Shown here: one piece after another, positions 1 to 7,478 of the stretch | How the letters are laid out: the number at the start of each line of letters is the position of its first letter | Numbering within the stretch: the stretch's first letter is position 1 | Assembly (NCBI GenBank): GCA_905182035.1 | Contig: CAJIZL010000029.1 | Coordinates: forward strand, 1 to 64,000 | Direction: 5' to 3' | DNA: 64,000 bases | DNA from: Oceanospirillaceae bacterium ASP10-02a | GTDB lineage: Bacteria > Pseudomonadota > Gammaproteobacteria > Pseudomonadales > Balneatricaceae | Notes under the pieces: generated by a model | Told to the model about the DNA's origin: nothing | Databases searched by the model: none | What the model saw: only the letters and a program-made list of their open reading frames with translations | Position numbers and translations under genes: made by a program

Positions 1-238
1 CTGGCTTTAGATAAACATCTATTTCCGCAGGGTCAATCATGCTGTAATCATCTAGATAGTCCCCCGTAACAGTGGCGACCAATACGCTTTCTGGCAAACG
101 AATACCGGCGTCATCACAAAACTTAGAGGCAGGCATAATTTTACCCCGCGCAATACCCGTAAGGTCACTAACAATACATTCAACTTCCGTTATTTTATGT
201 TCTTTTAGCCATGCTTTTAGGCCATTAAAATTGGTCAT
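1..238 (-). CDS. Glutamine synthetase family protein (gamma-glutamylpolyamine synthetase-like), N-terminal part only
   Basis: The minus strand reads from an ATG at 238 and stays open to the window edge, giving about 79 residues that begin MTNFNGLKAWLKEHKITEVE and contain SDLTGIARGKIMP. This is the N-terminal beta-grasp region of the glutamine synthetase fold, as found in the PuuA/GlnA-like subfamily that ligates glutamate to putrescine or other amines using ATP. The ATP and metal sites lie beyond the edge. The start is three bases past the stop of the puuD-like gene, so the two are almost certainly co-transcribed. It differs clearly from the complete PuuA at 1314-2690, so the locus carries two paralogues. 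Family is well supported; the exact substrate is not. Confidence 0.85.
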   Translation of the reverse strand, partial: MTNFNGLKAWLKEHKITEVECIVSDLTGIARGKIMPASKFCDDAGIRLPESVLVATVTGDYLDDYSMIDPAEIDVYLKP

Positions 239-241
239 AGA

Positions 242-1012
242 TCACCGACTGCCTTGGCTTTGCAAACGACCATTACAGGCGCTAGCAAAGGCAGAAAAAA
301 TAGATTGATAGAGGTCGTCGTTAGTTGCTTGGTACTCTGGATGCCATTGCACTGCTAGGTTAAAGGTTTGGCTATTGGGGTCGGTGATGGCTTCAACTAA
401 ACCATCCTCAGACATCGCTTCAACCCTTAGGCCTTTACCCACCTGATGGACACCCTGCCCATGTAACGAGTTTACCCGAACCTCTGACATACCGAACAAC
501 TGCTGGAGTAAACCGTCGTTAGCTAAGGTGACACTGTGGCTGTGGCCATATTGAATTTCTATTGCATCAGCTTTGTTTTCCCGATGGTCATTATAGCAAT
601 CCAGTTCTTGCACATGCTGATGTAAACTTCCACCATAGGCCACGTTCATTTCTTGAAAACCTCGACAAATGGCCAGTAAGGGCACTCCCTGCTTTATAGC
701 CGCTGGAATGAGCGCTAATGCTAGGCTATCTCTAGCCTTATCATGCTGGGTTCCTGCACGACTGACTGCGCCATAATGATGTGGCTCAACGTTGCTGTAT
801 CCACCAGGTAAAAGCACACCGTGAAGGTGGGTTAATAAGGCGTCTATGTCCATATCTAATTGGTTATCTGCATTAGTTAAGGCTGGAATTAAGACCGGCA
901 CCGCTCCCATTGCATCAACCACGGCACGGGCGTATTTCTCGCTCACGCGGTGGTAAGGATGTAGGCCATCTTGGTTTACTTCACACACAAGGCCGATGAG
1001 AGGTTTAGACAT
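242..1012 (-). CDS. puuD: Gamma-glutamyl-gamma-aminobutyrate hydrolase (class I glutamine amidotransferase-like, peptidase C26)
   Basis: The protein hydrolyses gamma-glutamyl-GABA to glutamate and GABA in the gamma-glutamylated putrescine pathway. It begins MSKPLIGLVCEV, carries the nucleophile elbow CRGFQEMN (catalytic Cys) and ends with the His-Glu pair in VQWHPEY, as in PuuD and other class I amidotransferases. Length of about 256 residues matches E. coli PuuD (254). A longer reading from a TTG at 1042 is open, but its purine-rich stretch lies too close to the TTG and the ATG at 1012 aligns with the family N-terminus, so I chose the ATG. It is the first gene of a leftward unit with the glutamine-synthetase-like gene, transcribed divergently from puuA. 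Confidence 0.88.
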   Translation of the reverse strand: MSKPLIGLVCEVNQDGLHPYHRVSEKYARAVVDAMGAVPVLIPALTNADNQLDMDIDALLTHLHGVLLPGGYSNVEPHHYGAVSRAGTQHDKARDSLALALIPAAIKQGVPLLAICRGFQEMNVAYGGSLHQHVQELDCYNDHRENKADAIEIQYGHSHSVTLANDGLLQQLFGMSEVRVNSLHGQGVHQVGKGLRVEAMSEDGLVEAITDPNSQTFNLAVQWHPEYQATNDDLYQSIFSAFASACNGRLQSQGSR

Positions 1013-1088
1013 ATAGGTAGCGCTAAATAACGATTGACTCAAGTCCTCGACAATAGCATAAACCGGTTTTAATCTTCAAGTTATATGT

Positions 1089-1204
1089 ATATTATTATGA
1101 ACACTTTGATGAAGCCAACAATGCTTTTATGAATTATATTCAAGTTATTGTTTTATAGCGGTTAATTTAATATTTATGTTCATTAATGAATAAATTTAAT
1201 GTTC
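1089..1204. promoter_or_regulatory. Candidate PuuR-type operator cluster in the divergent promoter region
   Basis: The AT-rich gap between the two divergent polyamine units (1013-1313) holds three TGAACA/TGTTC motifs: ATATTATTATGAACA (1089-1103, plus), TGTTCATTAATGAAT (1177-1191, minus orientation, containing the palindrome TTCATTAATGAA at 1179-1190) and TGTTCTTTTTATACA (1200-1214, minus). The first matches the asymmetric PuuR consensus recalled from E. coli (AAAATATAATGAACA) at 12 of 15 positions; the other two match at about 10. Together with the PuuR-like gene at 4002 this suggests repression of both units, relieved by putrescine. Binding is inferred. I saw no convincing -35/-10 pair in the rest of the gap. 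Confidence 0.5.
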
Positions 1205-1313
1205 TTTTTATACAAATTAATTGTATTATTTCAAACATATCGTTTTAGAAGCTTGTCTATCGCCACCTTTCTGATACCATCTCAGAAAACCCTATTAAAA
1301 GAGATTTTAAACC

Positions 1314-2690
1314 ATGCCCCATGCCATCGCTCCAAGCAGCGAAGCCGAAGCATTTCTCGCAGCTAACCCAGACCTTGTGAGCGTAGATTTATTACTGCCC
1401 GATCAGCATGGTGTTTTACGAGGCAAACGCATTCCTGCGCAGGAGTTGCTCAAAGTTTATGAGCAGGGCCTTTATTTGCCTGGTTCAGTGTTCGCCCTTG
1501 ATATCAATGGCAACACCGTAGAGAGCACCGGTATTGGGTTTGATACGGGTGATTGTGACCAGCCCTGTAGAGTAATACCCCACACCTTAACTATGGTGCC
1601 ATGGCAAAACAAACCTGTGGCTCAATGTTTAATCGCTATGGAACAAACCCCTGGTGAAGCTTACTTTGCTAACCCACGCCATGTTTTAGATCGGATCTGC
1701 GACCAATATCAGAGCCAAGGCCTAACCCCAATGGTAGCCGTTGAGTTGGAATTTTACCTCACCGATGCCAAGCGCCTTAAATCAGGCCTATTACAGCCCC
1801 CAATAGCACCAATAACAGGCCTTCGCGAGTCAGACACTCAGGTTTATGCAGTAGACAATTTAGATGACTATAGTGCGCTTCTAGATGACATCGTGCTTGC
1901 TGCCCAGGGGCAAAACATACCGGCATCTACAGCAGTAGCAGAGTATGCCCCTGGGCAGTTTGAAATAAACCTGCAGCATGTTGCAGATCCTGTATTGGCT
2001 TGCGACCAAGCCATATTGCTAAAGCGCATCATCAAAAGTGTGAGCCGAAAACATGGTTTTGGCGCCACCTTTATGGCTAAGCCCTATGCCGATCAAGCTG
2101 GCAGTGGCATGCACATCCATATGAGCTTGCTGGATGATTCTGCAACTAACGTATTCGCTTGTGATCAGAAGAACCAACCCAATGCTATGTTAGGCAAAGC
2201 CTTAGCTGGCTTACAGGCCACTATGGCTGATACCATGGCTTTGCTCTGCCCCAAGGTTAATTCATACCGTCGCTTTCAACCCGGCTTCTTTGTTGCCATG
2301 GCCCCAACATGGGGAGTAGATAACCGTACCGTTGCCTTGCGCATTCCTAATGGCTCCGGTGCTGCAACACGCATTGAACACCGTGTAGCAGGGGCTGATG
2401 CCAACCCTTATTTGGCCATGGCCGCATTGCTTTCGGGTGCGCTTCATGGCATTAATAATGATTTAGATTTGGGCCCTCAAACCACCGGCAATGGTGCAGA
2501 AAAAACAACCTCTAGTTTGCCATTGAATTGGGTGGATGCCTACGGTATTTTAGCCAAAAGCAAATTTGCTGCAAACGCCTTTGGAGCTGATTTTCTGTGG
2601 GTATATGTCCAGGTGCAGCAACAAGAATATACCGAGTTTAACCGCCATGTAAGCAGCTTAGAAATAGACTGGTACCGGCGCACACTTTAA
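1314..2690 (+). CDS. puuA: Gamma-glutamylputrescine synthetase (glutamine synthetase family)
   Basis: This ATP-dependent ligase joins glutamate to putrescine, the first step of the Puu pathway. The 458 residues follow E. coli PuuA throughout: VDLLLPDQHGVLRGKRIP near the N-terminus, VAVELEFYL (metal-binding glutamates), APGQFEINL, the ATP-site segment GSGMHIHMSL, NSYRRFQPG, and the adenylate/arginine segment EHRVAGADANPYLAMAA. E. coli PuuA is 472 residues, so this copy is full length. A weak AAAGAGA ribosome site precedes the ATG. It opens a rightward unit with puuB 14 bases downstream and is divergent from puuD, with candidate PuuR sites between. No aldehyde dehydrogenase (puuC) lies here, so the third step must be encoded elsewhere. 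Confidence 0.92.
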   Translation: MPHAIAPSSEAEAFLAANPDLVSVDLLLPDQHGVLRGKRIPAQELLKVYEQGLYLPGSVFALDINGNTVESTGIGFDTGDCDQPCRVIPHTLTMVPWQNKPVAQCLIAMEQTPGEAYFANPRHVLDRICDQYQSQGLTPMVAVELEFYLTDAKRLKSGLLQPPIAPITGLRESDTQVYAVDNLDDYSALLDDIVLAAQGQNIPASTAVAEYAPGQFEINLQHVADPVLACDQAILLKRIIKSVSRKHGFGATFMAKPYADQAGSGMHIHMSLLDDSATNVFACDQKNQPNAMLGKALAGLQATMADTMALLCPKVNSYRRFQPGFFVAMAPTWGVDNRTVALRIPNGSGAATRIEHRVAGADANPYLAMAALLSGALHGINNDLDLGPQTTGNGAEKTTSSLPLNWVDAYGILAKSKFAANAFGADFLWVYVQVQQQEYTEFNRHVSSLEIDWYRRTL

Positions 2691-2704
2691 ATTGCAGGAT
2701 TTTT

Positions 2705-3985
2705 ATGAGCCAAGCACACACCCACTCTTACTACGCTGCGAGTGCTAACAAACATATTCAGTGCCCCACATTACAAGGCAGCCACAGTGCCGATGTATGC
2801 GTTGTAGGTGCTGGAATTACTGGACTTAGCGCCGCCTTAAATTTGGCAGAACGAGGTTATAAAGTCACAGTTGTTGAAGCTAACTTAGTGGGCTGGGGCG
2901 CCTCTGGGCGCAGTGGTGGGCAAATGATTTTTGGTTTTGGCTGCGATATGTCCGTGATCGAAAAATCTGCTGGCAAACTAGCAGCTAAAGCCATGTGGGG
3001 CATGTCTTTAGAGGCCATTGATATCCTGCGACAGCGTGTAGACAAACACCAAATTCAATGTGACTTGCAGCAAGGTCACCTTCATGCCGCGATAAAACCG
3101 AGGCAGATGCGGGAACTGGAAGAATGGCAGGCCTCGTTAGAAAAACAGTATGGTTATGCCAGCTTAAGCCTTTGGAGCCAGCAGCAAGTGCAATCAAAAA
3201 TGGCTAGTGAGCGTTATATAGGTGGGCTTTATGATGCCAACTCTGGCCATATTCACCCTCTCAATTACACGTTAGGTTTAGCAAAAGCGGCTTTGGACGC
3301 AGGCGTCACCATTTACACAGATTCTGCAGTAACTAAGGTGACCAGAAAATCTCAGGCCAATATTTGTCATACTACACAGGGGCAAATTACCGCTCAACAG
3401 GTGCTTTTCTGTGGCAACGCCTATATGGGTAAACTGGTACCTGAAATTAGTAACAAAATAATGCCTGTTGGCACTTACATTGGCGCTACGGAACCACTAG
3501 GGAAAGCCCGAGCTGAGGCTCTGATCAATAACAACATGGCCGTTGCTGACATTAATTTTGTATTGGATTATTTCCGCATGTCTGCAGATTATCGTATGTT
3601 ATTTGGTGGCCGAGTTAGCTACTCCACCTTAGCACCCCCAAACCTGACACATTCTATGCGCCAACGTATGTTAGGCGTGTTCCCACAATTGGCAGACGTT
3701 AACATGGACTATTCTTGGGGTGGTAATGTTGCCATCACCATGAACCGTGGGCCTCACTTTGGTCGCGTTGGCAAAGACTTATATTTTGCTCAAGGTTTTT
3801 CTGGCCACGGTATTGCTGCAACAGGTTTGGCTGGGAAGCTACTCGCTGAAGCGGTGGCAGGACAAGCTGAACGATTTGATCTATTCAATGAAATTAGCCA
3901 CTTACCTTTTCCTGGCGGCACCCTATTTAAAACACCAGCACTTATGTTGGCCATGGCTTGGTATCGTTTACGGGATATGTTGTAG
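2705..3985 (+). CDS. puuB: Gamma-glutamylputrescine oxidase (FAD-dependent, DAO family)
   Basis: This enzyme oxidises gamma-glutamylputrescine to gamma-glutamyl-aminobutyraldehyde with release of ammonia and hydrogen peroxide. The 426-residue protein has the N-terminal dinucleotide fold VCVVGAGITGLSAALNLAE (about residues 30-48), the ASGRSGGQ segment typical of PuuB/OrdL oxidases, and the C-terminal FAQGFSGHGIAATGLAGKL flavin-contact motif. Length equals E. coli PuuB (426). It sits 14 bases after puuA on the same strand and converges on the PuuR-like gene with only 16 bases between, too short for a classical terminator. Family assignment is firm; exact polyamine preference cannot be read from sequence. 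Confidence 0.9.
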   Translation: MSQAHTHSYYAASANKHIQCPTLQGSHSADVCVVGAGITGLSAALNLAERGYKVTVVEANLVGWGASGRSGGQMIFGFGCDMSVIEKSAGKLAAKAMWGMSLEAIDILRQRVDKHQIQCDLQQGHLHAAIKPRQMRELEEWQASLEKQYGYASLSLWSQQQVQSKMASERYIGGLYDANSGHIHPLNYTLGLAKAALDAGVTIYTDSAVTKVTRKSQANICHTTQGQITAQQVLFCGNAYMGKLVPEISNKIMPVGTYIGATEPLGKARAEALINNNMAVADINFVLDYFRMSADYRMLFGGRVSYSTLAPPNLTHSMRQRMLGVFPQLADVNMDYSWGGNVAITMNRGPHFGRVGKDLYFAQGFSGHGIAATGLAGKLLAEAVAGQAERFDLFNEISHLPFPGGTLFKTPALMLAMAWYRLRDML

Positions 3986-4001
3986 TAACGGCAGGGTTGA
4001 A

Positions 4002-4547
4002 TTAGTGAGATACATTGCCATTGTTGGCACTCACGACTTTGGCAGTGACATCACCTAAGTTACGAAAACGATGGGGCAGGTGGGTATGGAAAAAATAACC
4101 GTCTCCTGTGACCAACTGGTAAACCTGCTGATCCACAGTTAACTCAATTTCACCTTGCACAACGATGCCAGCTTCTTCACCATCGTACTTAATCATATCC
4201 TCACCAGTGTCAGCTCCAGGGGGGTAGGTTTCGCTAAGCATCGAGATATTGCGGTCTGCAACACTGTGGCCAATGAGTTTTATAGCTACGCCCTGAGCAC
4301 TCATATCTGCCTGTTCGTTGGCCTTAAAAACCACTTGATTGCTCATTACTAGATCGGTGGTAAAAAACTCTTCCACACCCATAGGAAACCCTTTCAGCAC
4401 TTTAAGCAGAGAGCTAAATGAAGGGCTTACGGTGTTTTTTTCAATCATGGAGATGGTGCTATTAGTCACCCCCGCACGTTTGGCCAACTCTCGTTGTGAA
4501 AGTCCTAGGCGTTTACGAATCGTTTTTAATCTGGCACCTAAGTCCAA
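4002..4547 (-). CDS. puuR: PuuR-like transcriptional regulator (HTH-XRE plus cupin)
   Basis: The 181-residue protein has an N-terminal Cro/C1-type helix-turn-helix (MDLGARLKTIRKRLGLSQRE, residues 1-20, continuing to about 65) and a C-terminal cupin_2 barrel (HTHLPHRFRNLGD near residue 160). This is the architecture and size of E. coli PuuR (185), the putrescine-responsive repressor. The start codon is TTG, chosen because a strong Shine-Dalgarno GGGAGGAAG lies just upstream and residue 1 coincides with the family start. It follows the sensor kinase gene with a 27-base gap on the same strand and converges on puuB. The likely targets are the sites at 1089-1214. Confidence 0.85.
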   Translation of the reverse strand: MDLGARLKTIRKRLGLSQRELAKRAGVTNSTISMIEKNTVSPSFSSLLKVLKGFPMGVEEFFTTDLVMSNQVVFKANEQADMSAQGVAIKLIGHSVADRNISMLSETYPPGADTGEDMIKYDGEEAGIVVQGEIELTVDQQVYQLVTGDGYFFHTHLPHRFRNLGDVTAKVVSANNGNVSH

Positions 4548-4574
4548 GGCACTTCCTCCCTATGTTAGTGTGGT

Positions 4575-6374
4575 TTAGCATTCCTGTAACGGGATGCGGA
4601 CACGAACCTTTACACCTTCATCAACCACAGTATTAATATCAACAATTCCACCTAGAGATCGCGCACGCTCATCCACTCCAGACAAACCAAAACCCACCTT
4701 GCTGTCTAGTGGATCAAAACCAATGCCGTTATCTTCAACACAAATGTTCATGTGTCGGTCAGAAACATCTAAAACCACCTTCAGTTTAGTTAGCTTAGCG
4801 TATTTGACCGCATTATTTACCAGCTCTTGCACTATACGATAGCTTGCAATGCTATATATTTCTTCTACATTATTCACCGAGTCATCAATATTAAGATCTA
4901 AGTCAATATTTTGCTCATCTAAATGAAAAGCAAGAATACACTGCTCAACGGCCACCTTTAAACCAAACATGTCTAGTGCCTCAGGCCTTAAGCGTTGAAT
5001 CATATCACGCATGGTCTCATACAGCGCATCTGCTTGAGAGGTGATATCTTGAGCGTAAGTTGCTACCTCTTGCATGGTTTCTACAGATTCAAGTATGTGG
5101 GCATTAATCTTTATGGCCGTGAGGGTTTGGCCAAACTCATCATGTAGCTCTCTAGCAATGTGGTGAATTTGGTCCTCTTGCACCCTTATTAGCTGTTGTG
5201 CCAAGTGGGTATTTTCGTCATTCTTTCGCTGCAGTTCTTTGGTGCGATGTGTAACCATCACTTCTAAATTTGCATGCTGCTGACTTAGCTCTGTGAGTAC
5301 ATTATCCCGCTGTAGTTCGAGTCTATACTTGGCGAATGAGTTATGGTAATGGATACCATAGGCAATATACATGGCGAAGAGTAGCAGCCCCATAATTTGA
5401 AGGTGTTGGGAATAGAGTCCTGCAGGCTGCGCTATAGACAGGGTAAAGGGCTGACCCAAGTCATCTAGTTCACGTTCCTCTAACAAGGTATCTATTTCAA
5501 TGATTGGCAATGAGGCTGTTTGAGGAAGAATTTCTTCTGCAGCTAACTTACGCTCTTTGCCGTGAAGTAGCCGGACACTTGCCAAAGGTACAGTATTAAC
5601 CACAGATGCCAGCATAGTATCTGTTTTTATTATCAGCAATACCGCCAGGCCGCCTTGCGCATTATTTGGTAATGCTCCAAGGCCACCTTGCGAATAACGC
5701 CGCTCCATCGCAGTCGCTGTATCTCGCGTATCCAACACCTTGATTAGTGCATAACCACGCCCACCTTCTTTTAGTTTGTAAGGTTGAGAGGCTACAGGTT
5801 CGCCCGTGGCCAAGGAGGCCAGAAGAGGGTCCCGCATACTGGCTACAGACATCATGTCAAATCCCATAATACCTTTAACTGATTCAAGGTAGGGGTCTAT
5901 AAAAAAAATAGGGAAGTGCATGGGCACCCCATCAATGGTATCGAAGGGCTTGACCGTGGAGCCGTTCTTAGGCACATAGCGTGTGACCTTATAATCTCGG
6001 TAACCCAAATTACGCATGCGCTCTTCGTGTTCAGCTATGTTAGCTGGGCCAATGCTAACCAGTGCCTCAAACATATAAATATGTGGGTACGCATCACGCA
6101 TGCGCCTAGTAAAGTCGCGTGTTTGTTGAAGCTTATTGGTGCCAATACTCGTAAGTAAACTACCAAAGCCAGCTAAAGCCGCATCATTGATTACAAGCTG
6201 TTCATGAATTTGATTGATCGCGTCGTTTGCGTCGTGATCAAAACTTATTCGTTGGCTGTTGATAGCCACAGCGCCAACTAAGAATAGCACCACTGCCACA
6301 CTAAAGGACCACAACAAAAAACTCAACAGAGTTGAAGGGCGTCTTAAATAATCTAGTTGACTACCTTTTTCCAC
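4575..6374 (-). CDS. Membrane sensor histidine kinase with CHASE domain (NarL/HisKA_3 type)
   Basis: The order is: N-terminal transmembrane helix (about residues 14-37), a periplasmic CHASE-like domain (about 45-300, including DAYPHIYMFEALVSIGP and HFPIFFIDPYLES), a second membrane helix (LLLFAMYIAYGIHYH), a coiled coil, the HisKA_3 phosphoacceptor ARELHDEFGQTLTAIKINAH (His acceptor) and a HATPase_c domain with NNAVKYAK, DNGIGFD and GFGLSGVDERARSLGG. CHASE domains bind small extracellular ligands such as cytokinin-like molecules or peptides. Kinases of this type pair with LuxR/NarL response regulators, but none is encoded here. The next gene downstream, 27 bases away on the same strand, is the PuuR-like repressor, so a polyamine-related signal is possible but unproven. 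Confidence 0.88.
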   Translation of the reverse strand: MEKGSQLDYLRRPSTLLSFLLWSFSVAVVLFLVGAVAINSQRISFDHDANDAINQIHEQLVINDAALAGFGSLLTSIGTNKLQQTRDFTRRMRDAYPHIYMFEALVSIGPANIAEHEERMRNLGYRDYKVTRYVPKNGSTVKPFDTIDGVPMHFPIFFIDPYLESVKGIMGFDMMSVASMRDPLLASLATGEPVASQPYKLKEGGRGYALIKVLDTRDTATAMERRYSQGGLGALPNNAQGGLAVLLIIKTDTMLASVVNTVPLASVRLLHGKERKLAAEEILPQTASLPIIEIDTLLEERELDDLGQPFTLSIAQPAGLYSQHLQIMGLLLFAMYIAYGIHYHNSFAKYRLELQRDNVLTELSQQHANLEVMVTHRTKELQRKNDENTHLAQQLIRVQEDQIHHIARELHDEFGQTLTAIKINAHILESVETMQEVATYAQDITSQADALYETMRDMIQRLRPEALDMFGLKVAVEQCILAFHLDEQNIDLDLNIDDSVNNVEEIYSIASYRIVQELVNNAVKYAKLTKLKVVLDVSDRHMNICVEDNGIGFDPLDSKVGFGLSGVDERARSLGGIVDINTVVDEGVKVRVRIPLQEC

Positions 6375-6477
6375 GGTGAAAATCCTTGCGTCTGCCTCTG
6401 CTGCTGGCGCTATTGTTTTACTGGTCGCAGTAGCGATCTAATAAGTAATAAAGGCATTGTTAGGCTAAATTGGTTTT

Positions 6478-7026
6478 TTAATACTTTTTAGGTTTTGTTA
6501 TAAATGCTTTTAATATAAGTATTATTCCAGTAAGGATTATCAAATAAGTCAGGCCTATCATTATCAATTTAAATAAGTTGAGTCCGGAGCCCAATGAAAC
6601 CAATGTTTCAGATATTGCGCCTGAATTTAAATAGGTTTCTAACATCAATAATTCAACGAAATTCTCAGACCAATCGGCTATCATGCCCAAGACAGTAGGA
6701 GCTAACAATAATAGACGCTTGTTTTTAAAGAGATATATAATCCAAGAGCCATTCATCACAGTAGAAACAACCGCAAAAATTATGTCCCATAATTGAAGGA
6801 ATTGGCTATAGCAAAGAAGCTGAGCCTGATCCCTTGCGTGAAAAAACTCTTGAACTATCTCTATATTGTAAATAGAAAGACCTAGTGAATTTGACCCAAT
6901 ATCTAACCTGAAACAGCCACTTAGAGGCACTAAAACTAGTGAGATGTACAAGATAAATACTAAAGTTAATCCTAAAGCACAATATAGATTTCTGTGATTA
7001 TTGAAGTATTTAAATGTCTTGATCAT
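6478..7026 (-). CDS. Hypothetical membrane protein, about 182 aa
   Basis: I do not recognise this family. The protein is strongly hydrophobic with about four predicted membrane helices: CALGLTLVFILYISLVLVPL near the N-terminus, LWDIIFAVVSTVMNGSWIIY in the middle, a weaker segment around LLLLAPTVLGMIADW, and LFKLIMIGLTYLIILTGIIL near the C-terminus. It ends in a basic tail KPKKY. The frame is open to a TTG at 7041, but no ribosome site precedes it and an ATG at 7026 is preferred. It lies directly after the 129-residue membrane protein, and both are much richer in A and T than glmS or the kinase on either side, which suggests recent acquisition. No motif points to an enzyme. Confidence 0.7.
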   Translation of the reverse strand: MIKTFKYFNNHRNLYCALGLTLVFILYISLVLVPLSGCFRLDIGSNSLGLSIYNIEIVQEFFHARDQAQLLCYSQFLQLWDIIFAVVSTVMNGSWIIYLFKNKRLLLLAPTVLGMIADWSENFVELLMLETYLNSGAISETLVSLGSGLNLFKLIMIGLTYLIILTGIILILKAFITKPKKY

Positions 7027-7046
7027 AGTTTTATCTATCAATTTTT

Positions 7047-7436
7047 TTAAAAGTATTTAAATTCAGATTTTCCTGCATAATACAAAATAAGAGACGCAGG
7101 CAGCAAAAATAGAAATAGTAAGTATTCAGTTGGATCAGCTCCTTCAACATAAAAAACCAATAGGCCCAATATGTTTAAGTTGAATAATATGACTCCCATG
7201 ACTTGTACGGGGTAGAGTTTCACTGAACCTACAAAAAAATAACGAATACTAAAGTAAATAAACGCAGTAAATAATGATAACCGGATCGCATGCAGGCGAT
7301 GTTCTGGAACATCATGACCGTCTGACATAAAGAAAGGGAACGTAATAGAAACATTGTAGAAATACCCAACAACGACACTGACACAATATATAAACAATAG
7401 CGCTATTATTATTTTTGCAACTACTCTACTAGTCAT
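7047..7436 (-). CDS. Hypothetical membrane protein, 129 aa
   Basis: Unrecognised. The sequence shows about four hydrophobic segments (residues roughly 7-28, 50-70, 75-96 and 103-122) linked by short polar loops, one holding MSDGHDVPEHRLHAIR. An AGGGG ribosome site stands eight bases before the ATG. It is 42 bases downstream of the glmS stop on the same strand and 20 bases before the preferred start of the next membrane protein, so the two look like a small two-gene unit, possibly read through from glmS. The composition is AT-rich compared with the flanking genes. A role in the membrane is all that can be said. Confidence 0.7.
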   Translation of the reverse strand: MTSRVVAKIIIALLFIYCVSVVVGYFYNVSITFPFFMSDGHDVPEHRLHAIRLSLFTAFIYFSIRYFFVGSVKLYPVQVMGVILFNLNILGLLVFYVEGADPTEYLLFLFLLPASLILYYAGKSEFKYF

Positions 7437-7478
7437 GAAATTACCCCTAATTCACATTTTAGTCTCAACTTGTTAAAT

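Noticed and set aside
3747-4058. Plus-strand frame over the puuB/puuR junction
   Set aside because: It is out of frame with puuB and opposite puuR, both well supported; no ribosome site or domain.
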